Below are positions 10,231-25,245 of a stretch of 64,000 bases of DNA, in pieces; position 1 is the first letter of the stretch; the number at the start of each line of letters is the position of its first letter. This DNA comes from Apostichopus japonicus (taxonomy: Eukaryota > Echinodermata > Holothuroidea > Aspidochirotida > Stichopodidae). Under the pieces are notes generated by a model. The model was not told where the DNA came from. It did not search any database and saw nothing but the letters and a program-made list of their open reading frames with translations. The stretch is taken from positions 10,084,001 through 10,148,000 of the forward strand of contig NC_092582.1 of the NCBI RefSeq assembly GCF_037975245.1, in the 5' to 3' direction. Both the position numbers and the translations under genes were made by a program.

Positions 10231-13200
10231 CGCCACTGTATGGACTGAGATATTAGGCCGATTAACTAATACTTAAAGCTCCCCATTTAGGCACTCGCTG
10301 TAAAAGACCGGCAAAAGACGTCATCACCCGGGGTTCGAACCACGGATGCAAAAGACTGTCTCGCTCATCAGCTCGTACAGTGCGCCAAGCCAACGCGCCA
10401 CTGTATGGACTGAGATATTAGGCCGATTAACTAATACTTAAAGCTCCCCATGTAGGCACTCGCTGTAAAAGATCGGCAAAAGACGTCATCACCCGGGGTT
10501 CGAACCACGGATGCAAAAGACTGTCTCGCTCATCAGCTCGTACAGTGCGCCAAGCCATCGCGCCACTGTATGGACTGAGATATTAGGCCGATTAACTAAT
10601 ACTTAAAGCTCCCCATTTAGGCACTCGCTGTAAAAGACCGGCAAAAGACGTCATCACCCGGGGTTCGAACCACGGATGCAAAAGACTGTCTCGCTCATCA
10701 GCTCGTACAGTGCGCCAAGCCAACGCGCCACTGTATGGACTGAGATATTAGGCCGATTAACTAATACTTAAAGCTCCCCATGTAGGCACTCGCTGTAAAA
10801 GATCGGCAAAAGACGTCATCACCCGGGGTTCGAACCACGGATGCAAAAGACTGTCTCGCTCATCAGCTCGTACAGTGCGCCAAGCCATCGCGCCACTGTA
10901 TGGACTGAGATATTAGGCCGATTAACTAATACTTAAAGCTCCCCATTTAGGCACTCGCTGTAAAAGACCGGCAAAAGACGTCATCACCCGGGGTTCGAAC
11001 CACGGATGCAAAAGACTGTCTCGCTCATCAGCTCGTACAGTGCGCCAAGCCAACGCGCCACTGTATGGACTGAGATATTAGGCCGATTAACTAATACTTA
11101 AAGCTCCCCATGTAGGCACTCGCTGTAAAAGATCGGCAAAAGACGTCATCACCCGGGGTTCGAACCACGGATGCAAAAGACTGTCTCGCTCATCAGCTCG
11201 TACAGTGCGCCAAGCCATCGCGCCACTGTATGGACTGAGATATTAGGCCGATTAACTAATACTTAAAGCTCCCCATTTAGGCACTCGCTGTAAAAGACCG
11301 GCAAAAGACGTCATCACCCGGGGTTCGAACCACGGATGCAAAAGACTGTCTCGCTCATCAGCTCGTACAGTGCGCCAAGCCAACGCGCCACTGTATGGAC
11401 TGAGATATTAGGCCGATTAACTAATACTTAAAGCTCCCCATGTAGGCACTCGCTGTAAAAGATCGGCAAAAGACGTCATCACCCGGGGTTCGAACCACGG
11501 ATGCAAAAGACTGTCTCGCTCATCAGCTCGTACAGTGCGCCAAGCCATCGCGCCACTGTATGGACTGAGATATTAGGCCGATTAACTAATACTTAAAGCT
11601 CCCCATTTAGGCACTCGCTGTAAAAGACCGGCAAAAGACGTCATCACCCGGGGTTCGAACCACGGATGCAAAAGACTGTCTCGCTCATCAGCTCGTACAG
11701 TGCGCCAAGCCAACGCGCCACTGTATGGACTGAGATATTAGGCCGATTAACTAATACTTAAAGCTCCCCATGTAGGCACTCGCTGTAAAAGATCGGCAAA
11801 AGACGTCATCACCCGGGGTTCGAACCACGGATGCAAAAGACTGTCTCGCTCATCAGCTCGTACAGTGCGCCAAGCCATCGCGCCACTGTATGGACTGAGA
11901 TATTAGGCCGATTAACTAATACTTAAAGCTCCCCATTTAGGCACTCGCTGTAAAAGACCGGCAAAAGACGTCATCACCCGGGGTTCGAACCACGGATGCA
12001 AAAGACTGTCTCGCTCATCAGCTCGTACAGTGCGCCAAGCCAACGCGCCACTGTATGGACTGAGATATTAGGCCGATTAACTAATACTTAAAGCTCCCCA
12101 TGTAGGCACTCGCTGTAAAAGATCGGCAAAAGACGTCATCACCCGGGGTTCGAACCACGGATGCAAAAGACTGTCTCGCTCATCAGCTCGTACAGTGCGC
12201 CAAGCCATCGCGCCACTGTATGGACTGAGATATTAGGCCGATTAACTAATACTTAAAGCTCCCCATTTAGGCACTCGCTGTAAAAGACCGGCAAAAGACG
12301 TCATCACCCGGGGTTCGAACCACGGATGCAAAAGACTGTCTCGCTCATCAGCTCGTACAGTGCGCCAAGCCAACGCGCCACTGTATGGACTGAGATATTA
12401 GGCCGATTAACTAATACTTAAAGCTCCCCATGTAGGCACTCGCTGTAAAAGATCGGCAAAAGACGTCATCACCCGGGGTTCGAACCACGGATGCAAAAGA
12501 CTGTCTCGCTCATCAGCTCGTACAGTGCGCCAAGCCATCGCGCCACTGTATGGACTGAGATATTAGGCCGATTAACTAATACTTAAAGCTCCCCATTTAG
12601 GCACTCGCTGTAAAAGACCGGCAAAAGACGTCATCACCCGGGGTTCGAACCACGGATGCAAAAGACTGTCTCGCTCATCAGCTCGTACAGTGCGCCAAGC
12701 CAACGCGCCACTGTATGGACTGAGATATTAGGCCGATTAACTAATACTTAAAGCTCCCCATGTAGGCACTCGCTGTAAAAGATCGGCAAAAGACGTCATC
12801 ACCCGGGGTTCGAACCACGGATGCAAAAGACTGTCTCGCTCATCAGCTCGTACAGTGCGCCAAGCCATCGCGCCACTGTATGGACTGAGATATTAGGCCG
12901 ATTAACTAATACTTAAAGCTCCCCATTTAGGCACTCGCTGTAAAAGACCGGCAAAAGACGTCATCACCCGGGGTTCGAACCACGGATGCAAAAGACTGTC
13001 TCGCTCATCAGCTCGTACAGTGCGCCAAGCCAACGCGCCACTGTATGGACTGAGATATTAGGCCGATTAACTAATACTTAAAGCTCCCCATGTAGGCACT
13101 CGCTGTAAAAGATCGGCAAAAGACGTCATCACCCGGGGTTCGAACCACGGATGCAAAAGACTGTCTCGCTCATCAGCTCGTACAGTGCGCCAAGCCATCG

Positions 13201-16170
13201 CGCCACTGTATGGACTGAGATATTAGGCCGATTAACTAATACTTAAAGCTCCCCATTTAGGCACTCGCTGTAAAAGACCGGCAAAAGACGTCATCACCCG
13301 GGGTTCGAACCACGGATGCAAAAGACTGTCTCGCTCATCAGCTCGTACAGTGCGCCAAGCCAACGCGCCACTGTATGGACTGAGATATTAGGCCGATTAA
13401 CTAATACTTAAAGCTCCCCATTTAGGCACTCGCTGTAAAAGATCGGCAAAAGACGTCATCACCCGGGGTTCGAACCACGGATGCAAAAGACTGTCTCGCT
13501 CATCAGCTCGTACAGTGCGCCAAGCCATCGCGCCACTGTATGGACTGAGATATTAGGCCGATTAACTAATACTTAAAGCTCCCCATTTAGGCACTCGCTG
13601 TAAAAGACCGGCAAAAGACGTCATCACCCGGGGTTCGAACCACGGATGCAAAAGACTGTCTCGCTCATCAGCTCGTACAGTGCGCCAAGCCAACGCGCCA
13701 CTGTATGGACTGAGATATTAGGCCGATTAACTAATACTTAAAGCTCCCCATGTAGGCACTCGCTGTAAAAGATCGGCAAAAGACGTCATCACCCGGGGTT
13801 CGAACCACGGATGCAAAAGACTGTCTCGCTCATCAGCTCGTACAGTGCGCCAAGCCATCGCGCCACTGTATGGACTGAGATATTAGGCCGATTAACTAAT
13901 ACTTAAAGCTCCCCATTTAGGCACTCGCTGTAAAAGACCGGCAAAAGACGTCATCACCCGGGGTTCGAACCACGGATGCAAAAGACTGTCTCGCTCATCA
14001 GCTCGTACAGTGCGCCAAGCCAACGCGCCACTGTATGGACTGAGATATTAGGCCGATTAACTAATACTTAAAGCTCCCCATGTAGGCACTCGCTGTAAAA
14101 GATCGGCAAAAGACGTCATCACCCGGGGTTCGAACCACGGATGCAAAAGACTGTCTCGCTCATCAGCTCGTACAGTGCGCCAAGCCATCGCGCCACTGTA
14201 TGGACTGAGATATTAGGCCGATTAACTAATACTTAAAGCTCCCCATTTAGGCACTCGCTGTAAAAGACCGGCAAAAGACGTCATCACCCGGGGTTCGAAC
14301 CACGGATGCAAAAGACTGTCTCGCTCATCAGCTCGTACAGTGCGCCAAGCCAACGCGCCACTGTATGGACTGAGATATTAGGCCGATTAACTAATACTTA
14401 AAGCTCCCCATGTAGGCACTCGCTGTAAAAGATCGGCAAAAGACGTCATCACCCGGGGTTCGAACCACGGATGCAAAAGACTGTCTCGCTCATCAGCTCG
14501 TACAGTGCGCCAAGCCATCGCGCCACTGTATGGACTGAGATATTAGGCCGATTAACTAATACTTAAAGCTCCCCATTTAGGCACTCGCTGTAAAAGACCG
14601 GCAAAAGACGTCATCACCCGGGGTTCGAACCACGGATGCAAAAGACTGTCTCGCTCATCAGCTCGTACAGTGCGCCAAGCCAACGCGCCACTGTATGGAC
14701 TGAGATATTAGGCCGATTAACTAATACTTAAAGCTCCCCATGTAGGCACTCGCTGTAAAAGATCGGCAAAAGACGTCATCACCCGGGGTTCGAACCACGG
14801 ATGCAAAAGACTGTCTCGCTCATCAGCTCGTACAGTGCGCCAAGCCATCGCGCCACTGTATGGACTGAGATATTAGGCCGATTAACTAATACTTAAAGCT
14901 CCCCATTTAGGCACTCGCTGTAAAAGACCGGCAAAAGACGTCATCACCCGGGGTTCGAACCACGGATGCAAAAGACTGTCTCGCTCATCAGCTCGTACAG
15001 TGCGCCAAGCCAACGCGCCACTGTATGGACTGAGATATTAGGCCGATTAACTAATACTTAAAGCTCCCCATGTAGGCACTCGCTGTAAAAGATCGGCAAA
15101 AGACGTCATCACCCGGGGTTCGAACCACGGATGCAAAAGACTGTCTCGCTCATCAGCTCGTACAGTGCGCCAAGCCATCGCGCCACTGTATGGACTGAGA
15201 TATTAGGCCGATTAACTAATACTTAAAGCTCCCCATTTAGGCACTCGCTGTAAAAGACCGGCAAAAGACGTCATCACCCGGGGTTCGAACCACGGATGCA
15301 AAAGACTGTCTCGCTCATCAGCTCGTACAGTGCGCCAAGCCAACGCGCCACTGTATGGACTGAGATATTAGGCCGATTAACTAATACTTAAAGCTCCCCA
15401 TGTAGGCACTCGCTGTAAAAGATCGGCAAAAGACGTCATCACCCGGGGTTCGAACCACGGATGCAAAAGACTGTCTCGCTCATCAGCTCGTACAGTGCGC
15501 CAAGCCATCGCGCCACTGTATGGACTGAGATATTAGGCCGATTAACTAATACTTAAAGCTCCCCATTTAGGCACTCGCTGTAAAAGACCGGCAAAAGACG
15601 TCATCACCCGGGGTTCGAACCACGGATGCAAAAGACTGTCTCGCTCATCAGCTCGTACAGTGCGCCAAGCCAACGCGCCACTGTATGGACTGAGATATTA
15701 GGCCGATTAACTAATACTTAAAGCTCCCCATTTAGGCACTCGCTGTAAAAGATCGGCAAAAGACGTCATCACCCGGGGTTCGAACCACGGATGCAAAAGA
15801 CTGTCTCGCTCATCAGCTCGTACAGTGCGCCAAGCCATCGCGCCACTGTATGGACTGAGATATTAGGCCGATTAACTAATACTTAAAGCTCCCCATTTAG
15901 GCACTCGCTGTAAAAGACCGGCAAAAGACGTCATCACCCGGGGTTCGAACCACGGATGCAAAAGACTGTCTCGCTCATCAGCTCGTACAGTGCGCCAAGC
16001 CAACGCGCCACTGTATGGACTGAGATATTAGGCCGATTAACTAATACTTAAAGCTCCCCATGTAGGCACTCGCTGTAAAAGATCGGCAAAAGACGTCATC
16101 ACCCGGGGTTCGAACCACGGATGCAAAAGACTGTCTCGCTCATCAGCTCGTACAGTGCGCCAAGCCATCG
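10231..16170. repeat. Long regular A-B dimer block
   Basis: Thirty-six monomers alternate A and B. The only exceptions are two TTT monomers standing in B positions at 13366 and 15676, exactly 14 monomers (2,310 bp) apart. This is the longest tract in the window with almost no private substitutions, so it has been homogenised most recently or most efficiently. Confidence 0.92.
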
Positions 16171-18150
16171 CGCCACTGTATGGACTGAGATATTAGGCCG
16201 ATTAACTAATACTTAAAGCTCCCCATTTAGGCACTCGCTGTAAAAGACCGGCAAAAGACGTCATCACCCGGGGTTCGAACCACGGATGCAAAAGACTGTC
16301 TCGCTCATCAGCTCGTACAGTGCGCCAAGCCATCGCGCCACTGTATGGACTGAGATATTAGGCCGATTAACTAATACTTAAAGCTCCCCATGTAGGCACT
16401 CGCTGTAAAAGATCGGCAAAAGACGTCATCACCCGGGGTTCGAACCACGGATGCAAAAGACTGTCTCGCTCATCAGCTCGTACAGTGCGCCAAGCCATCG
16501 CGCCACTGTATGGACTGAGATATTAGGCCGATTAACTAATACTTAAAGCTCCCCATTTAGGCACTCGCTGTAAAAGACCGGCAAAAGACGTCATGACCCG
16601 GGGTTCGAACCACGGATGCAAAAGACTGTCTCGCTCATCAGCTCGTACAGTGCGCCAAGCCAACGCGCCACTGTATGGACTGAGATATTAGGCCGATTAA
16701 CTAATACTTAAAGCTCCCCATGTAGGCACTCGCTGTAAAAGATCGGCAAAAGACGTCATGACCCGGGGTTCGAACCACGGATGCAAAAGACTGTCTCGCT
16801 CATCAGCTCGTACAGTGCGCCAAGCCATCGCGCCACTGTATGGACTGAGATATTAGGCCGATTAACTAATACTTAAAGCTCCCCATTTAGGCACTCGCTG
16901 TAAAAGACCGGCAAAAGACGTCATCACCCGGGGTTCGAACCACGGATGCAAAAGACTGTCTCGCTCATCAGCTCGTACAGTGCGCCAAGCCATCGCGCCA
17001 CTGTATGGACTGAGATATTAGGCCGATTAACTAATACTTAAAGCTCCCCATTTAGGCACTCGCTGTAAAAGACCGGCAAAAGACGTCATCACCCGGGGTT
17101 CGAACCACGGATGCAAAAGACTGTCTCGCTCATCAGCTCGTACAGTGCGCCAAGCCAACGCGCCACTGTATGGACTGAGATATTAGGCCGATTAACTAAT
17201 ACTTAAAGCTCCCCATGTAGGCACTCGCTGTAAAAGATCGGCAAAAGACGTCATCACCCGGGGTTCGAACCACGGATGCAAAAGACTGTCTCGCTCATCA
17301 GCTCGTACAGTGCGCCAAGCCATCGCGCCACTGTATGGACTGAGATATTAGGCCGATTAACTAATACTTAAAGCTCCCCATTTAGGCACTCGCTGTAAAA
17401 GATCGGCAAAAGACGTCATCACCCGGGGTTCGAACCACGGATGCAAAAGACTGTCTCGCTCATCAGCTCGTACAGTGCGCCAAGCCAACGCGCCACTGTA
17501 TGGACTGAGATATTAGGCCGATTAACTAATACTTAAAGCTCCCCATTTAGGCACTCGCTGTAAAAGATCGGCAAAAGACGTCATCACCCGGGGTTCGAAC
17601 CACGGATGCAAAAGACTGTCTCGCTCATCAGCTCGTACAGTGCGCCAAGCCAACGCGCCACTGTATGGACTGAGATATTAGGCCGATTAACTAATACTTA
17701 AAGCTCCCCATTTAGGCACTCGCTGTAAAAGATCGGCAAAAGACGTCATCACCCGGGGTTCGAACCACGGATGCAAAAGACTGTCTCGCTCATCAGCTCG
17801 TACAGTGCGCCAAGCCAACGCGCCACTGTATGGACTGAGATATTAGGCCGATTAACTAATACTTAAAGCTCCCCATGTAGGCACTCGCTGTAAAAGATCG
17901 GCAAAAGACGTCATCACCCGGGGTTCGAACCACGGATGCAAAAGACTGTCTCGCTCATCAGCTCGTACAGTGCGCCAAGCCAACGCGCCACTGTATGGAC
18001 TGAGATATTAGGCCGATTAACTAATACTTAAAGCTCCCCATGTAGGCACTCGCTGTAAAAGATCGGCAAAAGACGTCATCACCCGGGGTTCGAACCACGG
18101 ATGCAAAAGACTGTCTCGCTCATCAGCTCGTACAGTGCGCCAAGCCATCG
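16171..18150. repeat. Mixed-haplotype block with shared private change
   Basis: The order is TCT (16171), B, A (16501), B (16666), TCT (16831), A, B, then three consecutive TTA monomers (17326, 17491, 17656), GTA (17821) and B (17986). Neighbouring A and B monomers at 16501 and 16666 share a c-to-g change at monomer position 95 (window 16595 and 16760), found nowhere else that I saw. The TTA run shows amplification of one recombinant monomer at the single-unit level. Confidence 0.9.
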
Positions 18151-21100
18151 CGCCACTGTATGGACTGAGATATTAGGCCGATTAACTAATACTTAAAGCT
18201 CCCCATTTAGGCACTCGCTGTAAAAGACCGGCAAAAGACGTCATCACCCGGGGTTCGAACCACGGATGCAAAAGACTGTCTCGCTCATCAGCTCGTACAG
18301 TGCGCCAAGCCAACGCGCCACTGTATGGACTGAGATATTAGGCCGATTAACTAATACTTAAAGCTCCCCATGTAGGCACTCGCTGTAAAAGATCGGCAAA
18401 AGACGTCATCACCCGGGGTTCGAACCACGGATGCAAAAGACTGTCTCGCTCATCAGCTCGTACAGTGCGCCAAGCCATCGCGCCACTGTATGGACTGAGA
18501 TATTAGGCCGATTAACTAATACTTAAAGCTCCCCATTTAGGCACTCGCTGTAAAAGACCGGCAAAAGACGTCATCACCCGGGGTTCGAACCACGGATGCA
18601 AAAGACTGTCTCGCTCATCAGCTCGTACAGTGCGCCAAGCCAACGCGCCACTGTATGGACTGAGATATTAGGCCGATTAACTAATACTTAAAGCTCCCCA
18701 TGTAGGCACTCGCTGTAAAAGATCGGCAAAAGACGTCATCACCCGGGGTTCGAACCACGGATGCAAAAGACTGTCTCGCTCATCAGCTCGTACAGTGCGC
18801 CAAGCCATCGCGCCACTGTATGGACTGAGATATTAGGCCGATTAACTAATACTTAAAGCTCCCCATTTAGGCACTCGCTGTAAAAGACCGGCAAAAGACG
18901 TCATCACCCGGGGTTCGAACCACGGATGCAAAAGACTGTCTCGCTCATCAGCTCGTACAGTGCGCCAAGCCAACGCGCCACTGTATGGACTGAGATATTA
19001 GGCCGATTAACTAATACTTAAAGCTCCCCATGTAGGCACTCGCTGTAAAAGATCGGCAAAAGACGTCATCACCCGGGGTTCGAACCACGGATGCAAAAGA
19101 CTGTCTCGCTCATCAGCTCGTACAGTGCGCCAAGCCATCGCGCCACTGTATGGACTGAGATATTAGGCCGATTAACTAATACTTAAAGCTCCCCATTTAG
19201 GCACTCGCTGTAAAAGACCGGCAAAAGACGTCATCACCCGGGGTTCGAACCACGGATGCAAAAGACTGTCTCGCTCATCAGCTCGTACAGTGCGCCAAGC
19301 CAACGCGCCACTGTATGGACTGAGATATTAGGCCGATTAACTAATACTTAAAGCTCCCCATGTAGGCACTCGCTGTAAAAGATCGGCAAAAGACGTCATC
19401 ACCCGGGGTTCGAACCACGGATGCAAAAGACTGTCTCGCTCATCAGCTCGTACAGTGCGCCAAGCCATCGCGCCACTGTATGGACTGAGATATTAGGCCG
19501 ATTAACTAATACTTAAAGCTCCCCATTTAGGCACTCGCTGTAAAAGACCGGCAAAAGACGTCATCACCCGGGGTTCGAACCACGGATGCAAAAGACTGTC
19601 TCGCTCATCAGCTCGTACAGTGCGCCAAGCCAACGCGCCACTGTATGGACTGAGATATTAGGCCGATTAACTAATACTTAAAGCTCCCCATGTAGGCACT
19701 CGCTGTAAAAGATCGGCAAAAGACGTCATCACCCGGGGTTCGAACCACGGATGCAAAAGACTGTCTCGCTCATCAGCTCGTACAGTGCGCCAAGCCATCG
19801 CGCCACTGTATGGACTGAGATATTAGGCCGATTAACTAATACTTAAAGCTCCCCATTTAGGCACTCGCTGTAAAAGACCGGCAAAAGACGTCATCACCCG
19901 GGGTTCGAACCACGGATGCAAAAGACTGTCTCGCTCATCAGCTCGTACAGTGCGCCAAGCCAACGCGCCACTGTATGGACTGAGATATTAGGCCGATTAA
20001 CTAATACTTAAAGCTCCCCATGTAGGCACTCGCTGTAAAAGATCGGCAAAAGACGTCATCACCCGGGGTTCGAACCACGGATGCAAAAGACTGTCTCGCT
20101 CATCAGCTCGTACAGTGCGCCAAGCCATCGCGCCACTGTATGGACTGAGATATTAGGCCGATTAACTAATACTTAAAGCTCCCCATTTAGGCACTCGCTG
20201 TAAAAGACCGGCAAAAGACGTCATCACCCGGGGTTCGAACCACGGATGCAAAAGACTGTCTCGCTCATCAGCTCGTACAGTGCGCCAAGCCAACGCGCCA
20301 CTGTATGGACTGAGATATTAGGCCGATTAACTAATACTTAAAGCTCCCCATGTAGGCACTCGCTGTAAAAGATCGGCAAAAGACGTCATCACCCGGGGTT
20401 CGAACCACGGATGCAAAAGACTGTCTCGCTCATCAGCTCGTACAGTGCGCCAAGCCATCGCGCCACTGTATGGACTGAGATATTAGGCCGATTAACTAAT
20501 ACTTAAAGCTCCCCATTTAGGCACTCGCTGTAAAAGACCGGCAAAAGACGTCATCACCCGGGGTTCGAACCACGGATGCAAAAGACTGTCTCGCTCATCA
20601 GCTCGTACAGTGCGCCAAGCCAACGCGCCACTGTATGGACTGAGATATTAGGCCGATTAACTAATACTTAAAGCTCCCCATGTAGGCACTCGCTGTAAAA
20701 GATCGGCAAAAGACGTCATCACCCGGGGTTCGAACCACGGATGCAAAAGACTGTCTCGCTCATCAGCTCGTACAGTGCGCCAAGCCATCGCGCCACTGTA
20801 TGGACTGAGATATTAGGCCGATTAACTAATACTTAAAGCTCCCCATGTAGGCACTCGCTGTAAAAGATCGGCAAAAGACGTCATCACCCGGGGTTCGAAC
20901 CACGGATGCAAAAGACTGTCTCGCTCATCAGCTCGTACAGTGCGCCAAGCCATCGCGCCACTGTATGGACTGAGATATTAGGCCGATTAACTAATACTTA
21001 AAGCTCCCCATGTAGGCACTCGCTGTAAAAGACCGGCAAAAGACGTCATCACCCGGGGTTCGAACCACGGATGCAAAAGACTGTCTCGCTCATCAGCTCG

Positions 21101-23430
21101 TACAGTGCGCCAAGCCAACGCGCCACTGTATGGACTGAGATATTAGGCCGATTAACTAATACTTAAAGCTCCCCATGTAGGCACTCGCTGTAAAAGATCG
21201 GCAAAAGACGTCATCACCCGGGGTTCGAACCACGGATGCAAAAGACTGTCTCGCTCATCAGCTCGTACAGTGCGCCAAGCCATCGCGCCACTGTATGGAC
21301 TGAGATATTAGGCCGATTAACTAATACTTAAAGCTCCCCATTTAGGCACTCGCTGTAAAAGACCGGCAAAAGACGTCATCACCCGGGGTTCGAACCACGG
21401 ATGCAAAAGACTGTCTCGCTCATCAGCTCGTACAGTGCGCCAAGCCAACGCGCCACTGTATGGACTGAGATATTAGGCCGATTAACTAATACTTAAAGCT
21501 CCCCATGTAGGCACTCGCTGTAAAAGATCGGCAAAAGACGTCATCACCCGGGGTTCGAACCACGGATGCAAAAGACTGTCTCGCTCATCAGCTCGTACAG
21601 TGCGCCAAGCCATCGCGCCACTGTATGGACTGAGATATTAGGCCGATTAACTAATACTTAAAGCTCCCCATTTAGGCACTCGCTGTAAAAGACCGGCAAA
21701 AGACGTCATCACCCGGGGTTCGAACCACGGATGCAAAAGACTGTCTCGCTCATCAGCTCGTACAGTGCGCCAAGCCAACGCGCCACTGTATGGACTGAGA
21801 TATTAGGCCGATTAACTAATACTTAAAGCTCCCCATGTAGGCACTCGCTGTAAAAGATCGGCAAAAGACGTCATCACCCGGGGTTCGAACCACGGATGCA
21901 AAAGACTGTCTCGCTCATCAGCTCGTACAGTGCGCCAAGCCATCGCGCCACTGTATGGACTGAGATATTAGGCCGATTAACTAATACTTAAAGCTCCCCA
22001 TTTAGGCACTCGCTGTAAAAGACCGGCAAAAGACGTCATCACCCGGGGTTCGAACCACGGATGCAAAAGACTGTCTCGCTCATCAGCTCGTACAGTGCGC
22101 CAAGCCAACGCGCCACTGTATGGACTGAGATATTAGGCCGATTAACTAATACTTAAAGCTCCCCATGTAGGCACTCGCTGTAAAAGATCGGCAAAAGACG
22201 TCATCACCCGGGGTTCGAACCACGGATGCAAAAGACTGTCTCGCTCATCAGCTCGTACAGTGCGCCAAGCCATCGCGCCACTGTATGGACTGAGATATTA
22301 GGCCGATTAACTAATACTTAAAGCTCCCCATTTAGGCACTCGCTGTAAAAGACCGGCAAAAGACGTCATCACCCGGGGTTCGAACCACGGATGCAAAAGA
22401 CTGTCTCGCTCATCAGCTCGTACAGTGCGCCAAGCCAACGCGCCACTGTATGGACTGAGATATTAGGCCGATTAACTAATACTTAAAGCTCCCCATGTAG
22501 GCACTCGCTGTAAAAGATCGGCAAAAGACGTCATCACCCGGGGTTCGAACCACGGATGCAAAAGACTGTCTCGCTCATCAGCTCGTACAGTGCGCCAAGC
22601 CATCGCGCCACTGTATGGACTGAGATATTAGGCCGATTAACTAATACTTAAAGCTCCCCATTTAGGCACTCGCTGTAAAAGACCGGCAAAAGACGTCATC
22701 ACCCGGGGTTCGAACCACGGATGCAAAAGACTGTCTCGCTCATCAGCTCGTACAGTGCGCCAAGCCAACGCGCCACTGTATGGACTGAGATATTAGGCCG
22801 ATTAACTAATACTTAAAGCTCCCCATGTAGGCACTCGCTGTAAAAGATCGGCAAAAGACGTCATCACCCGGGGTTCGAACCACGGATGCAAAAGACTGTC
22901 TCGCTCATCAGCTCGTACAGTGCGCCAAGCCATCGCGCCACTGTATGGACTGAGATATTAGGCCGATTAACTAATACTTAAAGCTCCCCATTTAGGCACT
23001 CGCTGTAAAAGACCGGCAAAAGACGTCATCACCCGGGGTTCGAACCACGGATGCAAAAGACTGTCTCGCTCATCAGCTCGTACAGTGCGCCAAGCCAACG
23101 CGCCACTGTATGGACTGAGATATTAGGCCGATTAACTAATACTTAAAGCTCCCCATGTAGGCACTCGCTGTAAAAGATCGGCAAAAGACGTCATCACCCG
23201 GGGTTCGAACCACGGATGCAAAAGACTGTCTCGCTCATCAGCTCGTACAGTGCGCCAAGCCATCGCGCCACTGTATGGACTGAGATATTAGGCCGATTAA
23301 CTAATACTTAAAGCTCCCCATTTAGGCACTCGCTGTAAAAGACCGGCAAAAGACGTCATCACCCGGGGTTCGAACCACGGATGCAAAAGACTGTCTCGCT
23401 CATCAGCTCGTACAGTGCGCCAAGCCAACG
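18151..23430. repeat. Regular A-B dimer block with one interruption
   Basis: Eight perfect A-B dimers fill 18151-20790. Two odd monomers follow: an extra B (20791) and a GCA (20956), the first g57-c78 recombinant in the window. A B at 21121 then resumes alternation to 23430 with no other change. The tract has essentially no private substitutions. Confidence 0.92.
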
Positions 23431-25245
23431 CGCCACTGTATGGACTGAGATATTAGGCCGATTAACTAATACTTAAAGCTCCCCATGTAGGCACTCGCTG
23501 TAAAAGATCGGCAAAAGACGTCATCACCCGGGGTTCGAACCACGGATGCAAAAGACTGTCTCGCTCATCAGCTCGTACAGTGCGCCAAGCCAACGCGCCA
23601 CTGTATGGACTGAGATATTAGGCCGATTAACTAATACTTAAAGCTCCCCATGTAGGCACTCGCTGTAAAAGATCGGCAAAAGACGTCATCACCCGGGGTT
23701 CGAACCACGGATGCAAAAGACTGTCTCGCTCATCAGCTCGTACAGTGCGCCAAGCCATCGCGCCACTGTATGGACTGAGATATTAGGCCGATTAACTAAT
23801 ACTTAAAGCTCCCCATGTAGGCACTCGCTGTAAAAGATCGGCAAAAGACGTCATCACCCGGGGTTCGAACCACGGATGCAAAAGACTGTCTCGCTCATCA
23901 GCTCGTACAGTGCGCCAAGCCATCGCGCCACTGTATGGACTGAGATATTAGGCCGATTAACTAATACTTAAAGCTCCCCATTTAGGCACTCGCTGTAAAA
24001 GACCGGCAAAAGACGTCATCACCCGGGGTTCGAACCACGGATGCAAAAGACTGTCTCGCTCATCAGCTCGTACAGTGCGCCAAGCCAACGCGCCACTGTA
24101 TGGACTGAGATATTAGGCCGATTAACTAATACTTAAAGCTCCCCATGTAGGCACTCGCTGTAAAAGATCGGCAAAAGACGTCATCACCCGGGGTTCGAAC
24201 CACGGATGCAAAAGACTGTCTCGCTCATCAGCTCGTACAGTGCGCCAAGCCATCGCGCCACTGTATGGACTGAGATATTAGGCCGATTAACTAATACTTA
24301 AAGCTCCCCATTTAGCCACTCGCTGTAAAAGACCGGCAAAAGACGTCATCACCCGGGGTTCGAACCACGGATGCAAAAGACTGTCTCGCTCATCAGCTCG
24401 TACAGTGCGCCAAGCCAACGCGCCACTGTATGGACTGAGATATTAGGCCGATTAACTAATACTTAAAGCTCCCCATGTAGGCACTCGCTGTAAAAGATCG
24501 GCAAAAGACGTCATCACCCGGGGTTCGAACCACGGATGCAAAAGACTGTCTCGCTCATCAGCTCGTACAGTGCGCCAAGCCATCGCGCAACTGTATGGAC
24601 TGAGATATTAGGCCGATTAACCAATACTTAAAGCTCCCCATTTAGGCACTCGCTGTAAAAGACCGGCAAAAGACGTCATCACCCGGGGTTCGAACCACGG
24701 ATGCAAAAGACTGTCTCGCTCATCAGCTCGTACAGTGCGCCAAGCCAACGCGCCACTGTATGGACTGAGATATTAGGCCGATTAACCAATACTTAAAGCT
24801 CCCCATGTAGGCACTCGCTGTAAAAGATCGGCAAAAGACGTCATCACCCGGGGTTCGAACCACGGATGCAAAAGACTGTCTCGCTCATCAGCTCGTACAG
24901 TGCGCCAAGCCAACGCGCCACTGTATGGACTGAGATATTAGGCCGATTAACCAATACTTAAAGCTCCCCATGTAGGCACTCGCTGTAAAAGATCGGCAAA
25001 AGACGTCATCACCCGGGGTTCGAACCACGGATGCAAAAGACTGTCTCGCTCATCAGCTCGTACAGTGCGCCAAGCCAACGCGCCACTGTATGGACTGAGA
25101 TATTAGGCCGATTAACTAATACTTAAAGCTCCCCATGTAGGCACTCGCTGTAAAAGATCGGCAAAAGACGTCATCACCCGGGGTTCGAACCACGGATGCA
25201 AAAGACTGTCTCGCTCATCAGCTCGTACAGTGCGCCAAGCCATCG
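23431..25245. repeat. Marker block, copy 1 of a larger duplicated segment
   Basis: Eleven monomers form a distinctive series: GTA, B, B, A, B, A with g61c (24316), B, a TCA monomer with c4a (24589) and t37c, two GTA monomers with t37c, then B. The t37c change turns attaactaat into attaaccaat in three successive monomers (24586, 24751, 24916). The same series in the same order recurs at 27721. The block identifies a large higher-order unit superimposed on the dimer. Confidence 0.93.
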
